Under the pieces are notes generated by a model that was not told the origin of the DNA, searched no databases, and saw nothing but the letters and a program-made list of their open reading frames with translations. This document shows, piece after piece, positions 23,339 through 29,586 of a DNA stretch of 39,811 nucleotides. Positions within the stretch are counted from its first letter, which is position 1, and each line of letters starts with the position of its first letter. Position numbers and translations under genes: made by a program. This DNA comes from a virus: positions 1 to 39,811 of the IMG/VR virus record IMGVR_UViG_3300043449_000699; one strand, written 5' to 3'.

Positions 23339-23562
23339 AAACACTAAATGACGCCGGTATTGGTTCGCTCGCGGACTTTTTGCTGGAATGGCACAAGCGT
23401 GGCGGGCTAATCATCGATTTCGGACTTGTTGACGCTTGGGCAACTGATGCCGAATCGGACCCTGACGGGCTTGTGGAGATTCGCGCACGCGATAGCGTAA
23501 CGGGCGAACCGTTGACGTGGACCGCCGAAGCGTGCCATTGGCAGGTGCCGCATGAGGCCTGA
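23335..23562 (+). CDS. unknown small acidic protein
   Basis: A 75-residue protein starting 'MKTLNDAGIGSLADFLLEW' and including 'FGLVDAWATDAESDPDG' and 'DSVTGEPLTWTAEACHW'. It is acidic and looks globular. It is coupled to both neighbours by overlaps (ATGA before it, 11 bases after it). No family recognised. Confidence 0.55.
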   Translation: MKTLNDAGIGSLADFLLEWHKRGGLIIDFGLVDAWATDAESDPDGLVEIRARDSVTGEPLTWTAEACHWQVPHEA

Positions 23563-23716
23563 AAGTCGCCCGCGCTGCCCTGCCTGTTTCGGCGGGGGCG
23601 AAGTACCGCACCCGCTAGACGAACACGCCTGGCTGGAGTGTTCGTATTGCCACGGGCAGGGCTTCGACCCGTATTGGATGGGTCCGGACGACAAGGCAAA
23701 AGGGGACGACCAATGA
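23552..23716 (+). CDS. 54-residue zinc-ribbon protein
   Basis: A short frame, ATG 23552-23554 to TGA 23714-23716, overlapping both neighbours. Two cysteine pairs, 'PRCPACFGGG' and 'LECSYCHGQGFDP', 17-20 residues apart, make a four-cysteine zinc ribbon; the CxGxG-like ends resemble the DnaJ-type pairs of the gene at 22716. The tail is charged. Coupled translation supports it being real. A small DNA- or protein-binding role is possible. Confidence 0.6.
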   Translation: MRPESRPRCPACFGGGEVPHPLDEHAWLECSYCHGQGFDPYWMGPDDKAKGDDQ

Positions 23717-23922
23717 AACAATTGGCTACCGATGGCACGCGCTGGTATCGGATAAGCGTGGAGCAGGGGTACCGCTATTTTCCCATCAGCCGAAAACAGG
23801 CGGAAAGCCTGCTAGCGGCTAATGAAGCGCAGGAGGTGCCTTACCTGCCGTTTTCGCGGCCCGACTTGTGGGAAGCCTACAAGGTCGCTCAGGCGGCTAT
23901 CCAACGCGCACAAGGGGGTTAA
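23713..23922 (+). CDS. unknown small protein
   Basis: A 69-residue protein from the ATG at 23713, which overlaps the previous stop (ATGA); a longer in-frame start at 23638 would run back through the zinc-ribbon gene and is rejected. It begins 'MKQLATDGTRWYRISVEQGY' and contains 'FPISRKQAESLLAANEA', a likely helix, then 'QEVPYLPFSRPDLWEAYKV'. Unknown family. Confidence 0.55.
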   Translation: MKQLATDGTRWYRISVEQGYRYFPISRKQAESLLAANEAQEVPYLPFSRPDLWEAYKVAQAAIQRAQGG

Positions 23923-23923
23923 C

Positions 23924-24121
23924 ATGGCAGTAGTAGTTAACAGGGAAGCACTGGCCCGCCTATCCGAAGTAGAACGCGAAGCGGAATTGCAAGCCTGGCG
24001 GAGGCGCAAGCGGATACTAGAAGCGGCAGGGGATTGGCACGTTAGCACAATTCGGTATCCGGACCTTGCTACCACAAATGAGGTAATCGAGTTTCTGGAA
24101 ACCCTGTCATGCTCTACTTAG
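23924..24121 (+). CDS. unknown small helical protein
   Basis: A 65-residue protein starting 'MAVVVNREALARLSEVERE' with a strong GGGGG-containing ribosome-binding site just before it. The first 45 residues are a charged helix ('AELQAWRRRKRILEAAGD'), the rest 'RYPDLATTNEVIEFLETL'. It lies one base after the previous stop. Unknown function. Confidence 0.55.
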   Translation: MAVVVNREALARLSEVEREAELQAWRRRKRILEAAGDWHVSTIRYPDLATTNEVIEFLETLSCST

Positions 24122-24171
24122 TCGGCCTGCTACTGGCCGCAGTGGTAGCGGAACTATTCGATATCGGCTAG
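24109..24171 (+). CDS. possible 20-residue hydrophobic peptide
   Basis: A tiny frame, ATG 24109-24111 to TAG 24169-24171, giving 'MLYLVGLLLAAVVAELFDIG'. It is one hydrophobic helix and overlaps the previous gene's end by 13 bases. It is the last frame before the terminator. Its size makes it uncertain; it could be chance or a small membrane peptide. Confidence 0.3.
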   Translation: MLYLVGLLLAAVVAELFDIG

Positions 24172-24200
24172 TCTAGCCCCGCGTGTTGATTCCCTCGTTT

Positions 24201-24228
24201 ACCCGGCCTAACCCGCCGGGTTTTTTTT
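24201..24228 (+). terminator. intrinsic terminator of the small-gene block
   Basis: ACCCGGC and GCCGGGT form a 7-bp GC-rich stem with a 7-base loop, followed by eight T's (24221-24228). This is a textbook rightward terminator. The T-run touches the stop codon of the convergent helicase gene, so it cleanly separates the two opposed transcripts; it has no T-run in the other direction. Confidence 0.88.
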
Positions 24229-25640
24229 CACTGCACCAATCGCAAGCTGGGGAAATGCTCTTCTAACGCATCGCGGCATTGGTGATTATTCATTGTCGCG
24301 TATTTACTATTAGGCGCGACGTATATTACCCGTTTATTCGGATGCCGCACGCTTGCGATATTACCGCGGTTAATCCAGCCGGATAACTCGATAATGCTGG
24401 ATAATACCTTTATCGGTATTGTGCCGCGTCCCATTATCCCTTCCATTCGCCGTGCAATATCGGTCCACGGCCCGCCGATTATCCCCTCCGCGAACACTCC
24501 GCGCCTGGCACGAATGTCCGCCAGCAATGTTTCCTCTACGCTTTCCTGCCGTACATTCAGCAATCGGCGCTTGGCATCCGTCATGGGAGGGGGCGCGGAC
24601 GGATTGAAGGCCGATAGGACGCGCTGAGAGAGCCACCATGCCACGATTGCCACGCCCCCGCTACCGTACCAGCCCCACAGGGCGGAGGCCTCGTCCTGCG
24701 CCATCCTAGGGGCATCGCTCCACAGGACGAACCATCGCCTATCGTCGTCGCTCAGGTGCATAGCATCGCGGAAGTTAGACATTGCAATTGGCAGGCCGCG
24801 GTTTAGCGCAGGGTATGGATGCTGCATTTTCCGATTAACCATTATTAATTCGGGCGGTGCAGCACAAAGCACTTTCATAAACTCTTCCACGGCACGCTTG
24901 TCACGATTAACTCCGCGCCGCAATTCGTTCAGCACCAATACCTCATTTTCCAACGCATAACCGAACTGGCTGATTATGTCCTCGCCACGCACGACGGCGA
25001 CGTTTTGCAATTGCGGTCCGCCGATGGCCTGAAGGAACGGGTGCAGGGCGGAGTCCTTACCGGAGCCGGGGTGGCCCGCCAGCAGGACGCCGTGATTCAC
25101 CTTCCGGTCCGGGTTCTGAAACTTGAAGGCCAGCACGTCCAGCAGGTGATTACGCTCCCACTCGCAAGGCAGCAACCGGGCCAGATGGTCCAGCCACGGG
25201 CTGGCGTCACCCGGCTGGGGCGTCACTCGGGCATTGCGCCACAGGTTCCCCCAAGCCTCGCCGTGCCGTTCCAGCAGGGGGCCAGCGCCAGGGGCGTACG
25301 TTAGGCCCGCCGCTATCACGCCACCCATGGCGGCGCGATTCTCGTCGAACGAGTTGCTGGCGTGGATGGGGTGGCCGGTGTGGATAGAGTTGCACTTGAC
25401 GTGCCGATAGTGCGCGTTAAAGGACTGCCGAGTGATGGGCCTGCGGTGGACCATATCGAAATACCCGTCGGCGTCGGCAAGGTACGCGAACCGGCTGAAC
25501 CACTCGGCTACCGGCAGGCTGGATATGTCACGGGCGGCAACGGCCTCGGCAGCTTGCAGGATACTGGCGGGAGTCTCGCCAGCGGATGCCATGCGGGCAG
25601 CGGCAGCGGCTAGGGCTTCGCTCAGGGGCTTGTCTGTCAC
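24228..25640 (-). CDS. SF3-type helicase (DUF5906 / NrS-1 primase-helicase-like)
   Basis: A 470-residue protein. The GTG at 25640 overlaps the previous stop (GTGA) and has GGGAGG about ten bases before it, so I prefer it to an ATG at 25712. 'NHGVLLAGHPGSGKDSALHP' holds Walker A, 'EVLVLNEL' a Walker-B-like strand, and 'GLPIAMSNFRDAMHLSDDDR' then 'RWFVLW' the sensor region of phage superfamily-3 helicases next to primases. The N-terminal 170 residues are a short unknown domain without an obvious primase motif. It probably unwinds phage DNA as a hexamer. It ends the replication operon. Confidence 0.8.
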   Translation of the reverse strand: MTDKPLSEALAAAAARMASAGETPASILQAAEAVAARDISSLPVAEWFSRFAYLADADGYFDMVHRRPITRQSFNAHYRHVKCNSIHTGHPIHASNSFDENRAAMGGVIAAGLTYAPGAGPLLERHGEAWGNLWRNARVTPQPGDASPWLDHLARLLPCEWERNHLLDVLAFKFQNPDRKVNHGVLLAGHPGSGKDSALHPFLQAIGGPQLQNVAVVRGEDIISQFGYALENEVLVLNELRRGVNRDKRAVEEFMKVLCAAPPELIMVNRKMQHPYPALNRGLPIAMSNFRDAMHLSDDDRRWFVLWSDAPRMAQDEASALWGWYGSGGVAIVAWWLSQRVLSAFNPSAPPPMTDAKRRLLNVRQESVEETLLADIRARRGVFAEGIIGGPWTDIARRMEGIMGRGTIPIKVLSSIIELSGWINRGNIASVRHPNKRVIYVAPNSKYATMNNHQCRDALEEHFPSLRLVQ

Positions 25641-25951
25641 GAGATATCGACCTCCCGAAGCGTGTACCGGCCCGTTTTTCCTTTGGTCCATCCCTGCACC
25701 AGAATCCGCCACCCGGCTTCCCGTAGCAGGGGCAGGGCGTCACTCTCAGTGATTTTTTTGATACGGGCGGATACGTTGGAACCGGAGGTCGATTGTACCC
25801 CAACCGTGCCTTCCGGCCCGACGCAGACAATGTCGATGATGCCGAACAAGTCTTGCCGGATACGGGCGTGCGGGTTCCACTTTTCCACAACGGCGACCAG
25901 CGGGTATCGCTTGCGCAGGTCCGCGAGAGACCGCTGAGTTGGGCTGCTCAC
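25637..25951 (-). CDS. PD-(D/E)xK-type nuclease-like protein
   Basis: A 104-residue protein with a restriction-fold look: Glu23 in 'VVEKWNP', 'RIRQDLFGIIDIV' with Asp40, and 'VGVQSTSGSNVSARIKKI' where Gln53-x-Thr55 takes the place of the usual ExK. Similar small phage proteins share the 'DLFG..D' and 'VQxTS' motifs. It may cut branched or specific DNA during replication, or the changed motif may mean weak or lost activity. Coupled by ATGA and GTGA to its neighbours. Confidence 0.6.
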   Translation of the reverse strand: MSSPTQRSLADLRKRYPLVAVVEKWNPHARIRQDLFGIIDIVCVGPEGTVGVQSTSGSNVSARIKKITESDALPLLREAGWRILVQGWTKGKTGRYTLREVDIS

Positions 25952-26151
25952 GCCAGCACCGCCATGTCCACGGTAAACCCTGGCGTGTCAGTGTCGGGGT
26001 CGTCAGGGATGCGCACGCCCAAAATGGCGAAATTTTCAGTTTTCTCACGGGGGTTGCCACGGGCAAGCCATGTCCACGGAGTGATGGTTTGATAGGGCGT
26101 CAGGCGGTAGTTCGCCATAACGTAGGCCGTCAAATCGGACATATTGCTCAT
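25948..26151 (-). CDS. unknown small protein in the replication operon
   Basis: A 67-residue protein starting 'MSNMSDLTAYVMANYRLTPY' and including 'TPWTWLARGNPREKTENFA', then an acidic stretch rich in Asp, Pro and Thr. It overlaps both neighbours by ATGA. It could be an accessory partner of the loader or the nuclease-like protein. No family recognised. Confidence 0.5.
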   Translation of the reverse strand: MSNMSDLTAYVMANYRLTPYQTITPWTWLARGNPREKTENFAILGVRIPDDPDTDTPGFTVDMAVLA

Positions 26152-26918
26152 TTGCGGTAACTCTCCCAGTCCAAACGCAGTAACTTGCCGCCACCTTCCC
26201 GCATCCGGTCCATGATGCGCTCGCCCAAGTAGGCGGTGATATCGGCTTGCGTTAGGTTGGATATTAAAACGGTAGGCAACACGTTGTTGTACCGCTCATT
26301 CATGGCCTCAAACAGAATTTGTTTTTCGTGGTCGCTACCGCTGCTAGCGCCGACCTCGTCTAGCACTAGCAAATCCGGCTTGGTATACCGTTGCATCACC
26401 TGCTTTTCCGTGTGCTTTGCGCCGTCTTTGTAGCACTCCCGCACTGCGGCACTGAAGTCAGCTACGGTGGAGTACTGCGTTCGATAAAACATCAAATCCA
26501 AGGCACTCACGATAGCGCACCCAAGGTGAGTTTTGCCGGTGCCAGGATTGCCAACCAGTAGCAGGGAAGTTCCTGCCTGCTGGCGCTCAGTGAAGGTTTT
26601 TACAAACCATTCCAGTCGCTTTACGGCCTTTGCCTGACCGTCGTTGCTGACCGCGTAGTTTTCCAAGGTTGCCCGCCGGTAGCGCGTTGGGATGCTTTCG
26701 GGCGGCTCCCGCACTGCAACGGCCTGTTTCGCATGAGCGCGGACTTTTTCCACATCGGCCTCCCTTGCCGCTTGCTCGGCGATGTACTCGTCCGTGCAAG
26801 TGGGGCAGCGACTCAGAGGCTTTGCCCTGCCGAGAAAGTACAAGGGGGCGCACTGGAACGTCCCGTGTTTTTCGCAATTGAACGTCATAACGTCCACCGG
26901 CAAATTAGATTGCGTCAT
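26148..26918 (-). CDS. DnaC-like helicase loader
   Basis: A 256-residue AAA+ protein starting 'MTQSNLPVDV', with GGAAGGAG nine bases before the ATG. N-terminal cysteines (15, 23, CxxC at 38-41) suggest a zinc site. Then 'TRYRRATLENY', Walker A 'GNPGTGKTH' (123-131), Walker B 'DLLVLDEVGAS', and a sensor-1 region 'PTVLISNLTQADI'; the C-terminus has 'ERIMDRMREGGGKLLRLDW'. These are all DnaC/IstB-type features. It would load the host replicative helicase at the phage origin. Its start overlaps the initiator gene's end by 14 bases. Confidence 0.9.
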   Translation of the reverse strand: MTQSNLPVDVMTFNCEKHGTFQCAPLYFLGRAKPLSRCPTCTDEYIAEQAAREADVEKVRAHAKQAVAVREPPESIPTRYRRATLENYAVSNDGQAKAVKRLEWFVKTFTERQQAGTSLLLVGNPGTGKTHLGCAIVSALDLMFYRTQYSTVADFSAAVRECYKDGAKHTEKQVMQRYTKPDLLVLDEVGASSGSDHEKQILFEAMNERYNNVLPTVLISNLTQADITAYLGERIMDRMREGGGKLLRLDWESYRK

Positions 26919-27678
26919 CTGGCTTTGCTCCTTCCCAGTAATCGACGTTGGCAAAGTTTCGGGCTATTGAGAAACGGGGGTCTTTCGTGGGCTTGCCTGC
27001 CTGCTTCAGCGGAAACAGTCCCTGCCAACCTTGGGCTATGGATTGCTCCACCACGGCGGCTTGGTTCGCGCCATGCTTGGCAAGGTCCACGGCGGCGGAA
27101 AGGAAGCTGACGGGGCGCAGGGGCTTACCGATGCCTTTGCGGTAAGCCACCCACTTTTGCCAAACCTCTTCGTCAAGACCAGGTATCGACATAGGAACTT
27201 CAGGCTGAACAACCGGCGCGGTAGCGCCATTCTTCTTTCCTTTCCCTTCCTTTCCTCTCCCTTCCCTTCCTTTCCCTTCCGTCCACGAGCCATCGCCGAA
27301 TTGTCCCTGAGTACTCGACGAGTCCTCGACGAACACTCGCTGAGTACTCAGTGAACAATCATAGTCGGGACAACGCGGAGCAGACGGGCGGTCTATCTTT
27401 TGATGCCTATGGAACCCATTGATATGTAAGAATATTTTTCCATCAACTTCGTACTCTGTCAGGAGCCTGAGTTTGAGTAACTCACGCACCAGTTTCTCTA
27501 CGTCAACCGTGTCGTATGGGAAAACCTGCACCTTCAGTTGCTTGGTTGACCGCTCCAGGTTGCCGCGGTCATCAGCAATGTTCCAAGTGGCAATGAACAG
27601 CAAGCGGGCAGGAATAGAGCACTCCCCTACCGTTTCATCCGTCCAAAACTCCGGCTTAATTGTCCGGATGCGAGGCAT
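26905..27678 (-). CDS. phage replication initiator (lambda O / DnaT-like)
   Basis: A 257-residue protein; start 'MPRIRTIKPEFWTDETVG', with AAGGAG seven bases before. That opening and 'ARLLFIATWNIADDRGN' followed by 'LKLRLLTEYEVDGKIFLHIN' are typical of winged-helix replication initiators. A disordered linker carries a Lys/Gly/Glu/Arg run (about 133-149), and the C-terminal part ('VWQKWVAYRKGIGKPL', 'SIAQGWQGLFPL') is common in proteins that bring in a helicase loader. The gene contains an 11-base repeat array (27303-27357), as lambda's origin lies inside O. It directly precedes the DnaC-like gene. Confidence 0.85.
   Translation of the reverse strand: MPRIRTIKPEFWTDETVGECSIPARLLFIATWNIADDRGNLERSTKQLKVQVFPYDTVDVEKLVRELLKLRLLTEYEVDGKIFLHINGFHRHQKIDRPSAPRCPDYDCSLSTQRVFVEDSSSTQGQFGDGSWTEGKGREGRGKEGKGKKNGATAPVVQPEVPMSIPGLDEEVWQKWVAYRKGIGKPLRPVSFLSAAVDLAKHGANQAAVVEQSIAQGWQGLFPLKQAGKPTKDPRFSIARNFANVDYWEGAKPDDAI
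27230..27280. repeat. 51-base uninterrupted pyrimidine tract (purine on the coding strand)
   Basis: Every base from 27230 to 27280 is C or T on the plus strand, built of CCTTT, CCCTT and similar units (TTTCCCTTCC at 27241 and again at 27271). It encodes the Lys/Gly/Glu/Arg linker of the initiator. It lies 22 bases from the iteron-like array. Such tracts can form triplex or unwind easily, which would suit an origin. Confidence 0.75.
27303..27357. repeat. iteron-like 11-base tandem array, candidate replication origin
   Basis: Five adjoining 11-base units: GTCCCTGAGTA, CTCGACGAGTC, CTCGACGAACA, CTCGCTGAGTA, CTCAGTGAACA. The period is about one helical turn and is not a multiple of three, so the repeat cannot come from a protein repeat. 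It includes a perfect palindrome CTGAGTACTCAG (27340-27351). Position inside an O-like gene, between its winged-helix and C-terminal parts, is as in lambda. Strong candidate for initiator binding; not proven. Confidence 0.65.
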
Positions 27679-27680
27679 GG

Positions 27681-27875
27681 CTAGTCTCCTTGGCGCATTG
27701 CCTTCAACTTTTTGATAAACGCCTTGCGCTTCTCGTACTTGCGCTTGGCGTTGTTTCGGTCGCAGACAACGCATCCGTTGGACAGAACGTAACGCTCCGT
27801 CCCGTGACCATTCACGCAGGGCTTCCCTTCGTAGGTAATGCGCCCCGCCTGTGCAGCGGCTTCTCTCTCTCGCAT
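27681..27875 (-). CDS. small zinc-binding basic protein
   Basis: A 64-residue protein with AAGGAG six bases before its ATG. 'GKPCVNGHGTERYVLSNGCV' with 'VCDRNNAKRKY' gives a Cys-x3-His and CxxC set, a one-zinc pattern seen in many phage proteins related to HNH N-terminal zinc knobs. The rest is very basic, with 'KAFIKKLKAMRQGD' at the end. It probably binds nucleic acid. Two bases separate it from the initiator start. Confidence 0.6.
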   Translation of the reverse strand: MREREAAAQAGRITYEGKPCVNGHGTERYVLSNGCVVCDRNNAKRKYEKRKAFIKKLKAMRQGD

Positions 27876-27922
27876 ATCTGTCTCCTTGTCCGTATCTCAA
27901 CACAATCCCGCAGCCGATGCAA

Positions 27923-28129
27923 CTAGCGCGGCTTGTAGCCCGTCATGGTGTACGAGGCCCACTTCTTGCCCTTGCCGTACACCATCTCCGTGTCGATGAG
28001 AAAGCCTTCCTCCTTCAATTTGAAAATTACCGCTGCCAGGCGAAAGCACCCGTACAGGCGCAATGCCTGCATGGGCGTGATGGCCTTACCGTTGCCCAAG
28101 TGGGAACGAATGCGGTCAATCTGGCTCAT
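27923..28129 (-). CDS. small helix-turn-helix protein (HTH_39-like)
   Basis: A 68-residue protein starting 'MSQIDRIRSHLGNGKAITPM' with GGAG eight bases before. 'ITPMQALRLYGCFRLAAVIF' followed by 'KLKEEGFLIDTEMVYGKGKK' is the winged helix-turn-helix of a very common phage family. It overlaps the Cro-like gene's end by 14 bases. It likely helps control the replication or early genes. Confidence 0.75.
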   Translation of the reverse strand: MSQIDRIRSHLGNGKAITPMQALRLYGCFRLAAVIFKLKEEGFLIDTEMVYGKGKKWASYTMTGYKPR

Positions 28130-28373
28130 GCTCAGTCTCCACGGCAGGGGTACGGGGCCACCGGCCTTCCGGCAGGTCACGGGCAGCGATGCCCAGCGCG
28201 TATGGCGGCAGCGGGCAGTCAGCCTTGAGCTGCCCACCAGTCATGCGCTCCAACTGGAACTGCCACTGTTGCGGAACATCGCGCCAGGCAAGCACGGCTG
28301 AGTGGGTCAGCCCACACGCTCGGGCCACCTTGCTAGCGTTACCGAAAAATTCAAAAACTTCATCGCGGGTCAT
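28116..28373 (-). CDS. Cro-like (P22-Cro/YdaS type) transcription regulator
   Basis: An 85-residue protein with GGAG six bases before the ATG. 'MTRDEVFEFFGNASKVARAC' then 'GLTHSAVLAW' is the helix-turn-helix of the P22 Cro/YdaS family, and 'QFQLERMTGGQLKADCPLPP' is the usual following motif. It is first in the leftward replication operon and faces the rightward operon, so the 103-base gap should hold its operators. No CI-like partner is present, so it may be a simple autoregulator rather than part of a lysogeny switch. Confidence 0.8.
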   Translation of the reverse strand: MTRDEVFEFFGNASKVARACGLTHSAVLAWRDVPQQWQFQLERMTGGQLKADCPLPPYALGIAARDLPEGRWPRTPAVETEHEPD

Positions 28374-28399
28374 ATGTCACTCCAAAAAAGTTTCACAAA

Positions 28400-28433
28400 A
28401 AGGCTTGACACCTGTAAGCCTTGGGGTGAAGAT
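28400..28433 (+). promoter_or_regulatory. rightward promoter overlapped by an operator-like inverted repeat
   Basis: TTGACA (28405-28410) with a weak -10, GAAGAT, 17 bases on (28428-28433), or GATACA at 20. An inverted repeat AAGGCTT (28400-28406) and AAGCCTT (28416-28422), with ACA and TGT inside it, covers the -35. This is what an operator of the Cro-like protein encoded next door would look like. The context AAAAGGCTTGACAC resembles the other early promoter at 21423. No leftward promoter is clear. Confidence 0.6.
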
Positions 28434-28476
28434 ACACCACATCGGATGCATACCGCAACCGGAATCGGAGAAAACA

Positions 28477-28611
28477 ATGACACACGAAGAAATCATGGAC
28501 GCGCTGCTGGCACTGCTCGACGCAGTCCTGCACAACCGCCCGGTGGACGCCAACGTCCTGTTCAAGGCCCGCGAGGCGATGCGCCTGCTGAACGAGGTGG
28601 GCTTCCAATGA
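28477..28611 (+). CDS. 44-residue helical protein, first gene of the recombination operon
   Basis: Starts 'MTHEEIMDALLALLDAVLHN' with GGAG six bases before the ATG and ends 'AREAMRLLNEVGFQ'. It is two amphipathic helices. Its stop overlaps the next start (ATGA). It follows the promoter/operator, so it is the first product under the Cro-like regulator. Function unknown. Confidence 0.65.
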   Translation: MTHEEIMDALLALLDAVLHNRPVDANVLFKAREAMRLLNEVGFQ

Positions 28612-28922
28612 GCAACCAGTACAAGATTGCTATCACCGTTGACCAGTCTCGCGGTCAGGTTTTTGTGGAAGACATTCCGCTTGAGTTGCATCTTACGGCG
28701 GCTGATGCTGAACACCGCGCCGACATCTACGGGCGCTTTCCCAGCGACATTCTTCAGCGCATGAACGAGATGCTGAAGGAAGCCGTCACGGCGGCGGAGA
28801 TTGTCCGCACGGAACGGTTTTCCGATGACCGCGAATGGCACTTGGCGCGCCAGTATCAGTACATCGCTGACATTGCCAACGCCGCCCTGCGCGTGTCCTT
28901 GTTGACGAGGAACGTGAAATGA
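28608..28922 (+). CDS. unknown early protein
   Basis: A 104-residue protein starting 'MSNQYKIAITVDQSRGQVFV', a beta-hairpin-like opening, then long helices ('LQRMNEMLKEAVTAAEIV', 'ARQYQYIADIANAALRVSLL'). ATGA overlaps at both ends. It does not match a family I know; an accessory to recombination is plausible from its place in the operon. Confidence 0.55.
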   Translation: MSNQYKIAITVDQSRGQVFVEDIPLELHLTAADAEHRADIYGRFPSDILQRMNEMLKEAVTAAEIVRTERFSDDREWHLARQYQYIADIANAALRVSLLTRNVK

Positions 28923-29398
28923 GCATCATTGCCTTGAAGTCCGACGGCGACCTGTCGTGGATTGAACTCGACGGCCTGACCATCTACGTCAGCGCCGACG
29001 ATGAAAAAGCGGCTGACCTGTGTCTCAGCATCACGCAAGACCTAGAACTGCTGCGCGAGACGGTGTGCGGCAAGATTTCCAGCATCCGCTACCAGTCCGA
29101 CCTGCACCCCGACATTCGTGAAACCAAAATTGACCAGTTGGAGCGTGCGCTAGCCAACGCTGGCGTACCGCGCTGCACCGAGGTTGTGGACCTAGACTTT
29201 GACGGGTTCGTGCTGAAGGTCGGTGTCATTTTTGAACCTGCCGAGTGGCACACCAACAGCCCTGCCTACCTTGAGATTGTGTCGGTCACGCACCGTGGCG
29301 CGGACGCCAACAGTTTCATCAACTTCATCGGCACCGATGACGTGTGGGACCGCATCACCGACTTGGTTGCGATGGGCGACAAGCGAGGTGGCAAGTGA
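28919..29398 (+). CDS. unknown early protein
   Basis: A 159-residue acidic protein. 'MSIIALKSDGDLSWIELDGL' opens with strands; 'EKAADLCLSITQDLELLRET' is a helix; then 'GKISSIRYQSDLHPDIRETK' and 'FDGFVLKVGVIFEPAEWH'. It looks like one or two alpha/beta domains. Coupled by ATGA before and GTGA after. No family recognised. Confidence 0.5.
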   Translation: MSIIALKSDGDLSWIELDGLTIYVSADDEKAADLCLSITQDLELLRETVCGKISSIRYQSDLHPDIRETKIDQLERALANAGVPRCTEVVDLDFDGFVLKVGVIFEPAEWHTNSPAYLEIVSVTHRGADANSFINFIGTDDVWDRITDLVAMGDKRGGK

Positions 29399-29586
29399 TT
29401 GGCATTATCGAACCGGAAGTGTGTCTCGACCATCTCCGCCAGGCGCTGAACTGCGCGGGATTGGAAATGGTGCAGACCAACGAGTCGGTCATCATCCGCG
29501 TGTCCGACGCCTACAAGCAGTGGGGCTGGACCAGCATCCACCATGTTCCCGCCCTTATTCGTTTCACTGGAGTCCACCATGAGTGA
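29395..29586 (+). CDS. unknown small protein with GTG start
   Basis: A 63-residue protein starting at GTG 29395, which overlaps the previous stop (GTGA). 'EPEVCLDHLRQALNCAGLEM' is a helix, followed by 'TNESVIIRVSDAYKQWGWTS'. It overlaps the exonuclease gene start by 8 bases. A possible partner of the exonuclease; unknown. Confidence 0.5.
   Translation: MIGIIEPEVCLDHLRQALNCAGLEMVQTNESVIIRVSDAYKQWGWTSIHHVPALIRFTGVHHE

Noticed and set aside
24109-24228. Terminator working in both directions
   Set aside because: On the minus strand the stem is followed by AAACGAGG, not T's, so it should stop only the rightward transcript.
28116-28373. Full lysogeny switch
   Set aside because: A Cro-like gene is present, but I found no CI-like repressor, integrase, excisionase or attachment site anywhere, so temperate growth is not supported.
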